Shown in pieces: positions 30,661 to 41,400 of a stretch of 64,000 nucleotides of DNA. Under the pieces are notes generated by a model. The model worked only from the letters and a program-made list of their open reading frames with translations. It was not told where the DNA came from and did not search any database. Positions within the stretch are counted from its first letter, which is position 1. Each line of letters opens with the position of its first letter. This DNA is from Candidatus Pantoea deserta (GTDB lineage: Bacteria; Pseudomonadota; Gammaproteobacteria; Enterobacterales; Enterobacteriaceae): positions 41,663 through 105,662 of the forward strand of contig NZ_RMVG01000018.1 of assembly GCF_003813865.1 (NCBI RefSeq), given 5' to 3'. Both the position numbers and the translations under genes were made by a program.

Positions 30661-30930
30661 TTACCGGACAGTAAAGCGGAGCTGACCCTCCCGTTCCTCT
30701 TCCGCCTCTTCAAACAGCAGGATCAGCGCCCCATAGCGCCGCCTCTGCCCTTTTCCCAGGTTGATAAATTCGATTTCCAGCGGCATCGGCAGCGCGTCGC
30801 CGGTCATTACGTCCCATAACGCATCCAGATCCTGTATCTGCCGCGTATCCAGCTCAAAGCGCTCACTGAACTGACGGAAAAAATGGGACTGGTCAACAAT
30901 CTCATTGAAGTCGAAACGCTCAGTTTTCAT
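30661..30930 (-). CDS. yhcO: YhcO, barstar-family protein
   Basis: This 89-residue acidic protein matches E. coli YhcO, a member of the barstar (ribonuclease inhibitor) family. The start MKTERFDFNEIVDQSHFFRQF and the central LDALWDVMTGDALPMPLEIEF segment are typical. Barstar inhibits barnase in Bacillus; no barnase-like ribonuclease is visible next to this gene. Its cellular target in enterobacteria is unknown. It keeps the E. coli position between yhcN and aaeB. Confidence 0.9.
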   Translation of the reverse strand: MKTERFDFNEIVDQSHFFRQFSERFELDTRQIQDLDALWDVMTGDALPMPLEIEFINLGKGQRRRYGALILLFEEAEEEREGQLRFTVR

Positions 30931-30979
30931 CGTGAAGGCTCCTGTCCTTCCCAGAGAACGGCTTTAAGCCGCCCGCGCG

Positions 30980-32440
30980 TTAACTCTCGCTTAAGCCGCC
31001 AATATGCAGCGCTTTAACTTCGAGATACTCTTCCAGGCCCAGCACCGACCCTTCGCGGCCCAGACCTGACTCTTTTACGCCGCCGAAAGGCGCCAGCTCG
31101 GTAGAGACCGCGCACTCGTTTATACCGATCATGCCGCTTTCCAGCGCGGCCGAAACGCGGAAGACACGCTGCAAATTCTGCGTATAGAAATAGGCCGCCA
31201 GACCAAACTCAGTCTCATTAGCGCGGCGGATCACCTCGGCTTCATCGCTAAAGCGGAAACAGGCCGCGACCGGACCAAATGTCTCTTCCTGCGCCAGCTT
31301 CATCTCTTCGTGCGCATCGGCGATGACCGTCGGCTGCCAGAAGTTGCCGCCCAGCGCGTGGCGTTCGCCGCCGGTAACGATGCGTCCGCCTTTGGCTCTG
31401 GCATCTTTCACGTGCTCTTCTACTTTATCCACGGCGGAAGCCTCGATCAGCGGCCCGACGACGACGCCTTCCTCGACGCCATTACCTACCTTGAGCTTTT
31501 TCACCTCGTCAGCCAACTGATTGACGAAACGATCGTAGACGTCCTCATGAATATAAAAACGGTTTACGCTGACGCACACCTGGCCGGCATTGCGGAATTT
31601 ATTGGCAATCGCGCCTTTCACCGCCGCGTCGATGTCCGCATCCTCAAACACGATATAGGGCGCATTGCCTCCCAGCTCCATCGACACTTTTTTCATGGTC
31701 TCGGCGGCGTTGCGCACCAGCGTTTTGCCCACCTGAGTCGAGCCGGTAAAGGAGATTTTACGCACCACGCTGCTCGCCATAATCGCGTCGCTGATAGCGT
31801 GGGTATCACCCGCCACCGCATTAAGCACCCCGTCCGGCACGCCCGCTTTTTTCGCCAGCGCCAGCAGCGCAAACGCGCTCAGCGGCGTATTATTGGCGGG
31901 TTTAATAATGCCGGTACAGCCCGCCGCCAGCGCGGGACCAAGCTTGCGCGTCAGCATCGCCATGGGGAAATTCCAGGGGGTAATGGCCGCGACAACGCCA
32001 ATCGGTTCACGCGTCGCCAGAATGCGCGACCCTGGTTTAGCGGGTGGAATAATTTCGCCGTTTGCGCGCTTCGCCTGTTCAGCAAACCACTGAATAAAAC
32101 TCGCAGCGTATTCCACTTCGCCCTCTGCCTCTTTTAGCGGCTTACCCTGTTCGGCCGTCATCAGCTGCGCCAGCCAGGCTTTGTTGTCGATCATCAGCTG
32201 ATACCAGCGATAAAGAATTTCAGATCGCGCTTTAGCAGTCTGTGCACGCCAGCCGGGGAACGCACGCGCCGCCGCCGCAATCGCCTGTTCGGTTTCAGCT
32301 TTACCGGCTTTCGCGACGCTCGCCAGCACCTCGCCGGTTGCCGGATTGACGACGTCAAAGGTTGTCGCGGCGCGTCGCCACTCGCCATCGACCAGATAGC
32401 CGGTCTGAAACAGTTCGCTGCTGTGTAGGGGGGTAGTCAT
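30980..32440 (-). CDS. NAD(P)-dependent aldehyde dehydrogenase, succinate-semialdehyde dehydrogenase type
   Basis: The 486-residue protein is an aldehyde dehydrogenase most like GabD-type succinate-semialdehyde dehydrogenases. Active-site residues are in place: Asn157 (TPWNFPM), Glu255 (MELGGNAP) and Cys289 (NAGQVCVS). The cofactor-binding FTGSTQVGK motif is also present. No gab transaminase or permease is nearby, so the true substrate is uncertain. It has no counterpart between yhcO and aaeB in E. coli K-12. The nearby aae efflux system handles aromatic acids, so a role in aromatic aldehyde detoxification is possible but unproven. Confidence 0.85.
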   Translation of the reverse strand: MTTPLHSSELFQTGYLVDGEWRRAATTFDVVNPATGEVLASVAKAGKAETEQAIAAAARAFPGWRAQTAKARSEILYRWYQLMIDNKAWLAQLMTAEQGKPLKEAEGEVEYAASFIQWFAEQAKRANGEIIPPAKPGSRILATREPIGVVAAITPWNFPMAMLTRKLGPALAAGCTGIIKPANNTPLSAFALLALAKKAGVPDGVLNAVAGDTHAISDAIMASSVVRKISFTGSTQVGKTLVRNAAETMKKVSMELGGNAPYIVFEDADIDAAVKGAIANKFRNAGQVCVSVNRFYIHEDVYDRFVNQLADEVKKLKVGNGVEEGVVVGPLIEASAVDKVEEHVKDARAKGGRIVTGGERHALGGNFWQPTVIADAHEEMKLAQEETFGPVAACFRFSDEAEVIRRANETEFGLAAYFYTQNLQRVFRVSAALESGMIGINECAVSTELAPFGGVKESGLGREGSVLGLEEYLEVKALHIGGLSES

Positions 32441-32522
32441 AAGATCGCTCCTGTCAGTTTTTTCCTGTCAGAAAAGTATAGATGGCAAAAGCAGGCGTCT
32501 CAGAGAGGGGCGGGATTGAGGA

Positions 32523-32545
32523 GACCGCTGCGCACGGCAGCGGTC
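32523..32545. other. Hairpin between aaeB and the aldehyde dehydrogenase gene
   Basis: GACCGCTG-CGCACGG-CAGCGGTC is an 8-bp perfect stem just past the aaeB stop codon, without a T-run on the leftward strand. It may be a weak or Rho-assisted end of the aae transcript. Confidence 0.4.
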
Positions 32546-32549
32546 AGCT

Positions 32550-34505
32550 TTAGATCTGAATAAGGGTGTTCTGGTATTTGCTGAGCATATCGGCCAGCCG
32601 TTTTACCGGCTCGGTAACGCTAAGCGGCGCGTCGTACTGCACCAGCTTCTGCTGATAAACCTCGAACTCCGCCAGCAGCTTTTCAAAATAGTGACGTCGC
32701 TTCTCATCGCTGCGCGCCGAAATCACCTGGTCCGCCGTGGAACGCAGCTGGCGATGGAAAGCAGAGAGATCGGCGTTGACCGGCACGTCCGCATTGCGCA
32801 GCCGCTGATGGCCAATGATTAGCGTCAGGGCGATGCGGTACTTATCGATGTCGCCGGGAAACAGGTTCAGCAGCATAAACAGCTGCTGGTAGAGCGCCGG
32901 CAAATGGTTTTCGCGCCGACGCGCCTGATTGGTGGTCATCGCCGAGACGGCGGCGTACATAAAGCGGTTCAACAACTTGCGCCCGGTGCGCGCTTTCGAC
33001 TTATCGCGAATCAACAGAATGACCATCAGCGCCAGAAAAGCGCCGATCATCTGCCCCAGCACATTGTCGAGAAAAACGTTGAAGTGGAATGTCATGGGGT
33101 TATCCAGCACCAGAACGTTGATCGTACCGGCTAACGCGCCCAGCGTGCCTAGCTGACGACGCTGTATCAGGATACCGCTAAAGAAGCCAAGCAGACCGAT
33201 GGCGATGCAGAGCAGTAGCGCGCTCTGCTGAGTGCTGGGCAGCAGGTACATAAAGTAGAACGAGCTAAGCGGCACCGCGAATATCATGCCGTAGAAAAAG
33301 TCTTTCGCCATCATCAGCGGATTCGGCACGCGCATCGCCAGCGCCGTGATTACCGCCAGCATCACCATACAGCCGCTGCCCGATGTCCAGCCGGTATAAA
33401 GCCAGAACAGCGAGCCAAGCGCGGTCGCGACAAAGGTCCGGATGCCGTTGATCATCGCGTGGTGGGTTTCGGCGGAGCGCGCCTGGATCACCACTTCGCG
33501 CTGAAGAATGTTCTCTTCCAGCGTGGTAATGCGGCTGTTGCTTTTGATGCCCTTCAGCAACAGCAGATATTCGGTGGCCGCGCCGACCCAGCTGACAAGC
33601 GTAACCGGCGCTTTGCCCTCTTTGCTCGCCCCAATAACCCGCCGCATGACCTTCATGCGGCGGTGTACGTCCGCAGCATTGTCCACACTCTTCTCTATCA
33701 GCAGACGATACTGCGACGGAATATATTCCGGACGGGAGTTTTGAATCAGAAAGGTTTCCGCTGCCTGGGTGATCATGGTCAGCGACAGCGTATTAAGCAT
33801 TTGCAGACGGCGGTTGGCGTTCTGCCAGCGCGACGACTCCATCATTAGCTGGCCGCGCATGGTGCCGAGCGCCGTGGTGCGGCGCACCAGCGCGCTCCAC
33901 GCCTTATCCACTTCCTCTTTATCCTCGTGCGCCACGCACAGCTGCAACAGCCGATAGTGCGCCACCAGCAGGTTGTCCACTTCGCTATCAATGACTTTTT
34001 TGATGGAGCGCGGCGAGAAGATCATATCGGCCAGAATGGCGCAGAGAATCCCTAATACAATCTCGCTACAGCGCTCCACGGCAAACTGCGGAACCAGCGT
34101 CAGACCGTTGTTGGCGTCGGCCGTGACCACGATGATCAGCGCGGTATAGCCAGCCAGTCCCAGCGCGTAGGAGTTTTCAACCTTGATCAGCGAGGAGAGC
34201 CAGACGCAGATACCCGCCCAGGCGCAGCACAGCAGCAGCATCACTACCGGCGCGCGAACCGTGGCAATCATAATTGTTAGCGCAGCGATACAGCCGATAA
34301 AGGTGCCGATAATACGCAGAACGCCGCGATAGCGCAGTGCGCCGGAGTAAGGATCGCCGCCCGCAACGAAAGCGGTGCCGCCGGCAACGATGCCGGCGGT
34401 CATCACCGCCCAGCGGGGCGTTTCAAGGTTGAGGTGAAAGCCAATCATCAGCGCTGCGACCAGCGCGAAGGTCAGCTTGATCGGAAAGCGCAGGAACTCG
34501 ATCAT
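32550..34505 (-). CDS. aaeB: AaeB, aromatic carboxylic acid efflux pump subunit
   Basis: AaeB is the inner-membrane component of an efflux system for p-hydroxybenzoate and related aromatic acids. The 651-residue protein has the FUSC/ArAE layout: two blocks of about five or six transmembrane segments (roughly 10-180 and 365-505), each followed by a cytoplasmic helical region. Its N terminus [20 protein letters not shown] can be recognised. The gene is third in aaeX-aaeA-aaeB, 11 bp after aaeA, and should be induced through AaeR. Confidence 0.95.
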   Translation of the reverse strand: MIEFLRFPIKLTFALVAALMIGFHLNLETPRWAVMTAGIVAGGTAFVAGGDPYSGALRYRGVLRIIGTFIGCIAALTIMIATVRAPVVMLLLCCAWAGICVWLSSLIKVENSYALGLAGYTALIIVVTADANNGLTLVPQFAVERCSEIVLGILCAILADMIFSPRSIKKVIDSEVDNLLVAHYRLLQLCVAHEDKEEVDKAWSALVRRTTALGTMRGQLMMESSRWQNANRRLQMLNTLSLTMITQAAETFLIQNSRPEYIPSQYRLLIEKSVDNAADVHRRMKVMRRVIGASKEGKAPVTLVSWVGAATEYLLLLKGIKSNSRITTLEENILQREVVIQARSAETHHAMINGIRTFVATALGSLFWLYTGWTSGSGCMVMLAVITALAMRVPNPLMMAKDFFYGMIFAVPLSSFYFMYLLPSTQQSALLLCIAIGLLGFFSGILIQRRQLGTLGALAGTINVLVLDNPMTFHFNVFLDNVLGQMIGAFLALMVILLIRDKSKARTGRKLLNRFMYAAVSAMTTNQARRRENHLPALYQQLFMLLNLFPGDIDKYRIALTLIIGHQRLRNADVPVNADLSAFHRQLRSTADQVISARSDEKRRHYFEKLLAEFEVYQQKLVQYDAPLSVTEPVKRLADMLSKYQNTLIQI

Positions 34506-34516
34506 ATCGGCCCCGC

Positions 34517-35449
34517 TTAACCAAACTCACGCAGGCGGTTAAACAGACGCGCTACGGGGGAAACCTGCGTATCGGCGCGGTCACTCTGACCGGTAATCAC
34601 CACGGTGGCGGTCGTACCCGCCGGGAAGCGGTTGCCCGGCTGCTGATCGAGGCGAATACGCACCGGCACGCGCTGCGCCAGACGCACCCACTCCAGGTTA
34701 GAGTCCACGGTCGCCATGCCTTTGCTGTCGACCGAACTACTGCTGTTGGTGACGCCAGCCGCGACGCTATCGACGGTGCCGCGCAGCACGACATTGCTGC
34801 CGAGCGGGGTGACTTCCGCGCGATAGCCGGGCTGTACGCCGTGCAGTTTGGTCTCTTCAAGGTAGGCAAGCACATAGAAAGAGCGCTGCTGTACCAGCGC
34901 GACGGCGACCGATCCGCGCGTGATAAACTCGCCCTGGTAGACGTTAAGGTTAGTTACCCAGCCATCAGACGGCGCAACGATGGCGGTGCGATCCAGATCG
35001 ATCTTCGCCAGATCGCGCGTCGCGATCGATTTCGCCAGCTGATGTTCGCTGGTTTGCAGATCGTTATTCGCCTGCTCAATGGCCTCGCGCGACATCGCCG
35101 TCGTGCCGAGCTGATTGCGGCGCGCCGCTTCACGGCGCTTTTCGCTGACCAGCGCCTGATAGTATTCAACGTCAGCCTGCGCCTGCTCCAGCGCTTTCTG
35201 GTAACGCGGACGATCCACGACAAACAGCGTGTCGCCTTTTTTTACCAGCTGGTTATCGTGGACGGGCACCTCAGTAATCAGCCCCGTCACATCCGGCGAG
35301 ATAGCGACCACGTCAGCGGCGAATTTAGCGTCGCGCGTCCACGGCGACTCGGTGTAGAACACCCAGGCGCGGAAGATGATAATCACAGCGATGATGACCA
35401 GCAGGATAGTAATCGCGTAGCGCGCGATTTTTCTTATTAGCGATTTCAC
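34517..35449 (-). CDS. aaeA: AaeA, efflux membrane-fusion protein
   Basis: AaeA links the AaeB pump to the outer-membrane exit duct. The 310-residue protein has one N-terminal membrane anchor (about 11-30), a HlyD/biotinyl-lipoyl half-motif ([20 protein letters not shown]), a coiled-coil hairpin (about 90-145) and a second lipoyl half ([14 protein letters not shown]). The beta-barrel domain follows. The length equals that of E. coli AaeA. It starts 7 bp after aaeX. Confidence 0.96.
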   Translation of the reverse strand: MKSLIRKIARYAITILLVIIAVIIIFRAWVFYTESPWTRDAKFAADVVAISPDVTGLITEVPVHDNQLVKKGDTLFVVDRPRYQKALEQAQADVEYYQALVSEKRREAARRNQLGTTAMSREAIEQANNDLQTSEHQLAKSIATRDLAKIDLDRTAIVAPSDGWVTNLNVYQGEFITRGSVAVALVQQRSFYVLAYLEETKLHGVQPGYRAEVTPLGSNVVLRGTVDSVAAGVTNSSSSVDSKGMATVDSNLEWVRLAQRVPVRIRLDQQPGNRFPAGTTATVVITGQSDRADTQVSPVARLFNRLREFG

Positions 35450-35456
35450 TTAAACC

Positions 35457-35660
35457 TCAGATGAAAAGACGGGATACCAGGTAAAACACACAGCAGTAAA
35501 GCGCCGTGTTAAAAAGGGCCGGATGCCAGACAAGATCGTAGATCCCGCTTGGCGTCAGCAGGCGTTTCACTAACCAGAACAGCATCAGCGAGACTATTAA
35601 TTCAATGAAAATGGGCGGGAATGAAAGCCCAAATACGACAAAAACCGGAAGCACACTCAT
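35457..35660 (-). CDS. aaeX: AaeX, small membrane protein of the aae operon
   Basis: This 67-residue DUF1656 protein has two hydrophobic segments (about 5-31 and 46-66) around a basic loop. It matches AaeX, the first gene of aaeXAB in E. coli. The start [18 protein letters not shown] is the family start. Its role is not known; similar small proteins accompany many aromatic-acid efflux pumps. Confidence 0.93.
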   Translation of the reverse strand: MSVLPVFVVFGLSFPPIFIELIVSLMLFWLVKRLLTPSGIYDLVWHPALFNTALYCCVFYLVSRLFI

Positions 35661-35935
35661 CAGGGATCCTTAGTTCGACCTTGCCGGGGTGATCCTGAGC
35701 CTGTCTGACCACCAGCCGTGACGGATCGATGACGGCGGATGGCAACATCCGAACCACCGCAAAGTAAATAATAGCGTATCATCGGGCGGTAACAGGCGTT
35801 TTGCCGGGGGTTAGCTTAACCTGTCCCGGGCAAAAGAGAATCATCGGGAAATACCCCGGCGCGCATATAGTAACGCGCCTGACTATACGTTTTCTACAGA
35901 ATGTGACCTAAATCACTTTTTAGCCAGAGTAAACA
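35661..35935. promoter_or_regulatory. aaeX-aaeR divergent control region
   Basis: This 275-bp region should contain the AaeR-controlled aaeXAB promoter and the aaeR promoter. Near aaeR, a -10-like TATACG (35884-35889) is followed by TGTGACCTAAATCACT (35902-35917), one base from the CRP consensus. I could not fix an AaeR operator. Confidence 0.5.
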
Positions 35936-36853
35936 ATGGAACGACTGAAAGGCATGTCCATTTTCGCCAAAGTGGTTGAATTAGGCTCTTTTACCGCCGC
36001 GGCACGCCAGCTTCACCTTAGCGTCTCGTCTATCAGCCAGATTGTAGCCAGACTGGAAGATGAGCTTCAGGTAAAGCTGCTTAATCGCAGCACGCGCAGC
36101 ATCGGCCTGACCGAGGCCGGTAAAATCTATTATCAGGGCTGTCGCCGCATGCTGGCGGAAGCGTCTCAGGTGCATGAGCAGCTCTATGCCTTTAATAATA
36201 CCCCGATTGGCACGCTGCGCATCGGTAGCTCATCCACGATGGCGCAGAACGTGCTGGCGGAGATGACCACCAACATGCTGCGCGAATATCCGGGCCTTAG
36301 CGTCAATCTGGTGGCGGGCATCCCGGCGCCGGACTTAATTGCTGATGGTCTGGATCTGGTGATCCGCGTCGGCGCGCTAAAGGACTCCAGCCTTTTTTCG
36401 CGCCGTCTTGGCGCGATGCCTATGGTGGTGTGCGCAGCGAAAAGCTATCTGCAACAGCATGGCGCGCCGGAGAAACCGGCAGACGTCGATAACTTCGCCT
36501 GGCTGGAATACAGCGTGCGGCCTGATAACAACTTTGAGCTGATTGCGCCTGAGGGGCTGGTGACGCGGCTGTCGCCGCAGGGGCGTTTTGTCACCAACGA
36601 CTCGCTGACGCTGATTCGCTGGCTGAAAGCCGGAAACGGCATCGCCTATGTGCCGATGATGTGGGTGATTGAGGAAATTAACGCAGGCGAGATCGATATT
36701 CTTTTTCCGCAGTATCAGTCCGATCCGCGTCCGGTTTACGCGCTCTATACCGAAAAAGATAAGCTGCCGCTAAAGGTGCAGGTTTGCATCGACTATCTGA
36801 CCGAGTATTTTCAGCAGGTGGCAGAGCAGTATCAACAGCACCGCGCAAGCTGA
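35936..36853 (+). CDS. aaeR: AaeR, LysR-type regulator of the aae operon
   Basis: AaeR senses aromatic acids and activates aaeXAB. The 305-residue protein has the LysR winged helix at the N terminus (FAKVVELGSFTAAARQLHLSVSSISQIVARLE) shown here in part by SFTAAARQLHLSVSSISQ. A periplasmic-binding-protein-like effector domain runs from about 90 to 295. It is divergent from aaeX, as in E. coli. A CRP-like site overlaps its leader. Confidence 0.95.
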   Translation: MERLKGMSIFAKVVELGSFTAAARQLHLSVSSISQIVARLEDELQVKLLNRSTRSIGLTEAGKIYYQGCRRMLAEASQVHEQLYAFNNTPIGTLRIGSSSTMAQNVLAEMTTNMLREYPGLSVNLVAGIPAPDLIADGLDLVIRVGALKDSSLFSRRLGAMPMVVCAAKSYLQQHGAPEKPADVDNFAWLEYSVRPDNNFELIAPEGLVTRLSPQGRFVTNDSLTLIRWLKAGNGIAYVPMMWVIEEINAGEIDILFPQYQSDPRPVYALYTEKDKLPLKVQVCIDYLTEYFQQVAEQYQQHRAS

Positions 36854-36878
36854 CGGCCCGCCCGAAGGCAGGCCGTCA
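36851..36878. terminator. Hairpin between convergent aaeR and tldD
   Basis: TGACGGCC and GGCCGTCA form an 8-bp stem that includes the aaeR stop codon. There is no clear T-run on either strand; it may serve as a shared boundary. Confidence 0.4.
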
Positions 36879-36884
36879 TCGGTA

Positions 36885-38330
36885 TCAGGCGGTGCCGCCG
36901 ACGGTCAGTTTATCCAGCTTCAGCGTTGGCTGGCCGACGCCGACCGGCACGCTCTGGCCCTCTTTGCCGCAGACGCCCACGCCTTTATCCAGCGCCAGAT
37001 CGTTGCCGACCATTGAGATTTGCTGCATCGCCTCAATGCCGGAGCCGATAAGCGTGGCGCCTTTCACCGGCCGGGTAACTTTGCCCTTCTCAATCAGATA
37101 GGCTTCTGAGGTAGAGAAGACAAATTTGCCGGAGGTAATGTCAACCTGACCGCCGCCGAAGTTCGGCGCGTAGAGACCGTACTCGACGCTGCTGATAATC
37201 TCCTGCGGCGTGGATTTGCCCGCCAGCATATAGGTGTTGGTCATGCGCGGCATCGGCAGATGCGCATAGGACTCGCGGCGACCGTTGCCGGTCGGCGCGA
37301 CGCCCATCAGACGCGCATTCAGCTTGTCCTGCATATAGCCTTTCAGCACGCCGTTTTCGATCAGCACGTTGTACTGGCCCGGCACGCCTTCATCGTCCAC
37401 CGCCAGCGAACCGCGCAGACCCTCGATGGTGCCGTCATCCACCACGGTACACAACTCGGACGCCACCAGCTGACCCATTTTGCCGCTGAATACGGAGGTT
37501 TCACGACGGTTAAAGTCGCCTTCGAGTCCATGGCCGACCGCTTCGTGCAGCAGCACGCCCGGCCAGCCTGCGCCCAGCACCACCGGCAAGGTGCCCGCAG
37601 GCGCGGCCACGGCGGAGAGATTAACCAGCGCCATGCGCACCGCCTCTTTCGCCCAGGCGTCGGCGCGCACATCGCCGTTTTCGTCGGCGAGGAAAAATTC
37701 GTAGCCGACACGCGCGCCGCCGCCGCTGGAACCGCGTTCGCGCTTGCCCTGATCCTCAACCAGCACGCTGACGGAGAGACGCACCAGCGGACGCACGTCT
37801 GCTGCCAGCGTACCGTCGGTAGCGGCCACCAGTACCTGCTCGTAGACGCCGGTCAGGCTGGCGTTCACTTCCTGAACGCGCGCGTCAGCGGCGCGCGCCA
37901 CCTTGTCCACGCGCTGCAACAGCGCAATTTTATCTTCACGCGTCAGGCTGTCGAGCGGGTTAATCGGCTGATAAAGCGCGCGATGCATTACGCTGGAGAG
38001 CGTGTGCGCTTTGCCGTCGCCCTGTTCGCGCACGATGCTGCGTGCTGCTTCCGCAGACTGACGCAGCGCGTTCAGCGTAATCTGGTCGGCATAGGCAAAC
38101 CCGGTTTTTTCGCCGCTGACCGCGCGCACGCCTACGCCCTGGTCGATATGCCAGGAGCCATCTTTAATAATTTTGTCTTCCAGCACCCAGGATTCATGGA
38201 AGCTGGATTGAAAATAGAGATCGGCATAATCCAGACGACGTTCTGAAAGCTGCCCTAACAGGGAAAACAGGTCCTGCTGATTAATATTGTTAGCAGTTAG
38301 CAACTGCTCACTTACCAGGTTCAGAGTCAT
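36885..38330 (-). CDS. tldD: TldD, metalloprotease subunit
   Basis: TldD and its partner TldE (PmbA) form a zinc protease that trims peptides such as microcin B17 precursor and degrades CcdA. The 481-residue protein carries the HExxxH zinc motif as [16 protein letters not shown] (about residues 258-273). The C-terminal [15 protein letters not shown] block is also present. pmbA is not in this window. The gene follows yhdP by 126 bp, as in E. coli. Confidence 0.97.
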   Translation of the reverse strand: MTLNLVSEQLLTANNINQQDLFSLLGQLSERRLDYADLYFQSSFHESWVLEDKIIKDGSWHIDQGVGVRAVSGEKTGFAYADQITLNALRQSAEAARSIVREQGDGKAHTLSSVMHRALYQPINPLDSLTREDKIALLQRVDKVARAADARVQEVNASLTGVYEQVLVAATDGTLAADVRPLVRLSVSVLVEDQGKRERGSSGGGARVGYEFFLADENGDVRADAWAKEAVRMALVNLSAVAAPAGTLPVVLGAGWPGVLLHEAVGHGLEGDFNRRETSVFSGKMGQLVASELCTVVDDGTIEGLRGSLAVDDEGVPGQYNVLIENGVLKGYMQDKLNARLMGVAPTGNGRRESYAHLPMPRMTNTYMLAGKSTPQEIISSVEYGLYAPNFGGGQVDITSGKFVFSTSEAYLIEKGKVTRPVKGATLIGSGIEAMQQISMVGNDLALDKGVGVCGKEGQSVPVGVGQPTLKLDKLTVGGTA

Positions 38331-38456
38331 CGTATCTCGCTCGTTTTATGCTCGGATAATGAGAATGTCACACGCATTCTGCGCCAGCGCCGGTTGGCCC
38401 TGGGTGGACAAAGTCAGATTTTACTAGCCTGCGGCAATTCCCCGACGGCGTCAAAT

Positions 38457-41400
38457 TCACTTCTTCTCTTCTTCGCGCGGTTTGCGCAGCACTTCGTTGA
38501 TTTGCGGCTTATCCAGCGGGCCGTTGATGTGGTAGCGCAACAGGGAGATTTTATTCCACAGCGGCGCCAGCACTTTGCTCGCGGCAAACACCGCCGCGCC
38601 GACGACCGGGTTGATGACGAAGGCTGTCGCCACGCCCACCGACGCCGAGATTTCCGGCGCGACGACCGCTTCCATGTCGATAGTACGCCGGACTAAATCC
38701 ACCTTGCCTTGCATAGCGATGTCCGCTTCCAGCCCATCCACCAGCAGGTTATCGGTGCGCATTACGCCGTTTTCAATCCATGCGGTGCCGTTGATAGAGT
38801 CAAAATAGAAGCCCTCATCATTGAAGGTGTCGCTGAAATCAAAGCGCAGCTTGCGCAGCAGCGCATCAAAGCTCATCAGACGCAGCAGTTGTCCTGCCGT
38901 GCCGGTATTCACATCGGCGATCTGCCCTTTGCCAAAGTGGGTTTTTAGCGTGCCGCTCAGGGTCTCTTCCGACGGCTGCCACGGCGCTGAACGCCAGTGT
39001 AGATCGTAATCGACCTTGAATGACGCATCGCGCAGCGGGGTGTTAACGCCAAACCAGTTGGTCGCATTGTTAATGTTGCTGCCGCTTAGCGTGCCTTTCA
39101 GCGATGTGCGCGGCGCGTCAGGGCGATTGACCCATTCGCCTGAAACGTTAAGTCGCGAGCTGCCGGTATCCACCAGACCGTTAGTAAGCGCTAACGTATC
39201 ACCTTTCGGCGTCACCTCCGCCTGCATGCGGCCGAACTTCTGTCCACGCAGCCAGCATTCGGCGCAGCTCAGCTGGAGCGCAGGCCAGCGGCTAAAATCG
39301 ATTTGGCTCGCTTTTTGCTGCTGCTGGCTGCCGCCGCCCTGCCATTCAGGATTGTAGTAGAGGTAGTCGAGCGCCACCCGCCATGCCGCGTTTTGCGCCA
39401 TCTCCAGCGCGCCGCGGATTTCGCGTCCCTTAATGCTGACGCTGCCGCCGCCGTCCTTGCCCTGGCTGAGCGTAGCGTCAACGTCGTGCCACTGCTGACC
39501 TGCCAGCGTAACCGCCGGACTGCGCAGCGTGAAATTGCCTGGTAAGCGCACGCCACCCATTTCGCCGGCGTTACGCGCGCCTGACGCGCCGCCCGCCATC
39601 ATGAGTCCAGCCCAGGCCTCGCCGTCCAGCGCAGGCAGCTTGAGAACCATGCCTTCGCTGTCAGGCAGGGCCGGCTTGCTGTGGGCGTCGTTAAGCCAGA
39701 TGCCGCGTTCAATGCGCAGCTGCGGCTCAAGTATCCAGCGGCTATTGAAACGATGATGGGTCGCTACGCTTCCGCTCAGCTCAAACTGCTTTAAATCACC
39801 GCTGGCGCTAACGGTGACAGGCATCGCGGTGCCGCTTGCCTTATCCAGCGGCGCAGGTAAGCGACTGCTTACTTCTTTCGCATCCCCTTTTAGCTCCACC
39901 TCGTAACGCGCCCCGCCCTGATGCGGCAGCGTGATGCTGACGTCGCCCTGCCACGGCAGATGGCCGCCAGTCTGGCTGGCGATCTGGGCAGGTATTTTCG
40001 TCAGCTTCGCCGGTTGCCAGTCGCCGTCGAGTTTGACGTTAACGCCAAAGTCCTGCGGGTTCTCTTTGGTGGTAAAGCTGACGTTAACCGGCTGGCCGAA
40101 CCAGGTGGCCCGCAGCCTGTCGCTGTCCAGATTGCCATTGCTGAAGCGGAAGCGCCCGGTCAGGTTGGTCAGTGTGGTGTCGAGCGGCCTGATGTGGAGC
40201 GCATTATTATTGAGATCGACGTTGCCGCTGGCGAGCACCTGCCTGCCGTCGAGCGGAATATCCAGCTTCAGATGCCCCTGGGTCCGCCCCTTAATCTCCA
40301 GCTGCTCCAGCGCCGCTCCCAGAGACGTTTTCAGCGGGGTGTCCTGAAAATAGCGTGCAATCTGATCGCCGTTGCCGCTGATGTCGCCATCAATCAACAG
40401 CTTCTCTTTGAGATAGTCCGGGATGGCTCCGCTGAAATTACTGACGTCAACGTCGCCCAGCCTGAAGTGCGATGACGTCATCCACAGCCCGTCATTGATA
40501 AAGTTGAGATCGATGTCTACCGGATTGACGTCAGGCCAGTTGGGCTGGAACGCATAGGCCGCCTGACGCAGGGGCACCCAGACCTGGAACATGCCATCGT
40601 TGTGACGGAACGGGAAGAGTTTGGGATTACCCGCAAACAGCAGCGTCGCGTTATCGACCTGGCCGCCTTTGATCGCCCCGCTCAGATAGTGGGTCAGCGC
40701 CTTGCCCATCAGCGGCTGCGGGAAGTAGCGCCAGGCGTCGCCTGCATTGGTGACGCGGATACCGGCAAGAATATCGAGACGCGGCTCGCTGCCGACATTC
40801 TGCTGATAGCGGAAATCGCCGTGCGCCCAGAGCGAACGCGCCTGCACGTCAAGATCGCGCCCGTCCAGCGTCAGACCCTGCCGATCGCGCAGCCAGCTCA
40901 GCGAACCGCGCAGCTGGTGAATTTCCAGCGGCGCGTTAAACATCGCGCTGTAAGGCACGTCGGTGCGCCCCATCTCAACGCTGATCTGGCCGTTGGCGAG
41001 GCTGCCGCGCACCTCGCCGTCGAGGTTGCTGACGCCCGGCAGCAGCTGCCACGGCTGCCAGCGAAAATCATGCCATTTTACCTGAATACGCGTCTGGTCC
41101 GGCTGCTGAAGGGGAATATCCAGCGCCAGCCCCTCTACTGTGCCCTGCGGTTGCAGCGCGCGCCAGTTTTCAAACAGCGACGGCGACAGCGGCGCAAACA
41201 GCGGCACCAGCGGCGCGATATGCTTTAACACCAGCTGCGTCGCCCTGACCCGCACCTCGCCCTGGTGCTCAGGACCGAGCAGCTGTTTATCCTGCGGACG
41301 CCACAGCAGCGCGAAGTGGCCCGCTGGCCAGGCTTCGCCGTCGGTGGTCAGACGCGTCTGCGGCACGTTAACCATCCAGCCGTTTTGAAAGCGCGACAGA

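Noticed and set aside
30661..30930. Toxin-antitoxin pair (barnase-barstar)
   Set aside because: Only the barstar-like half is present; neighbouring genes are DUF1471 proteins and a metabolic enzyme.
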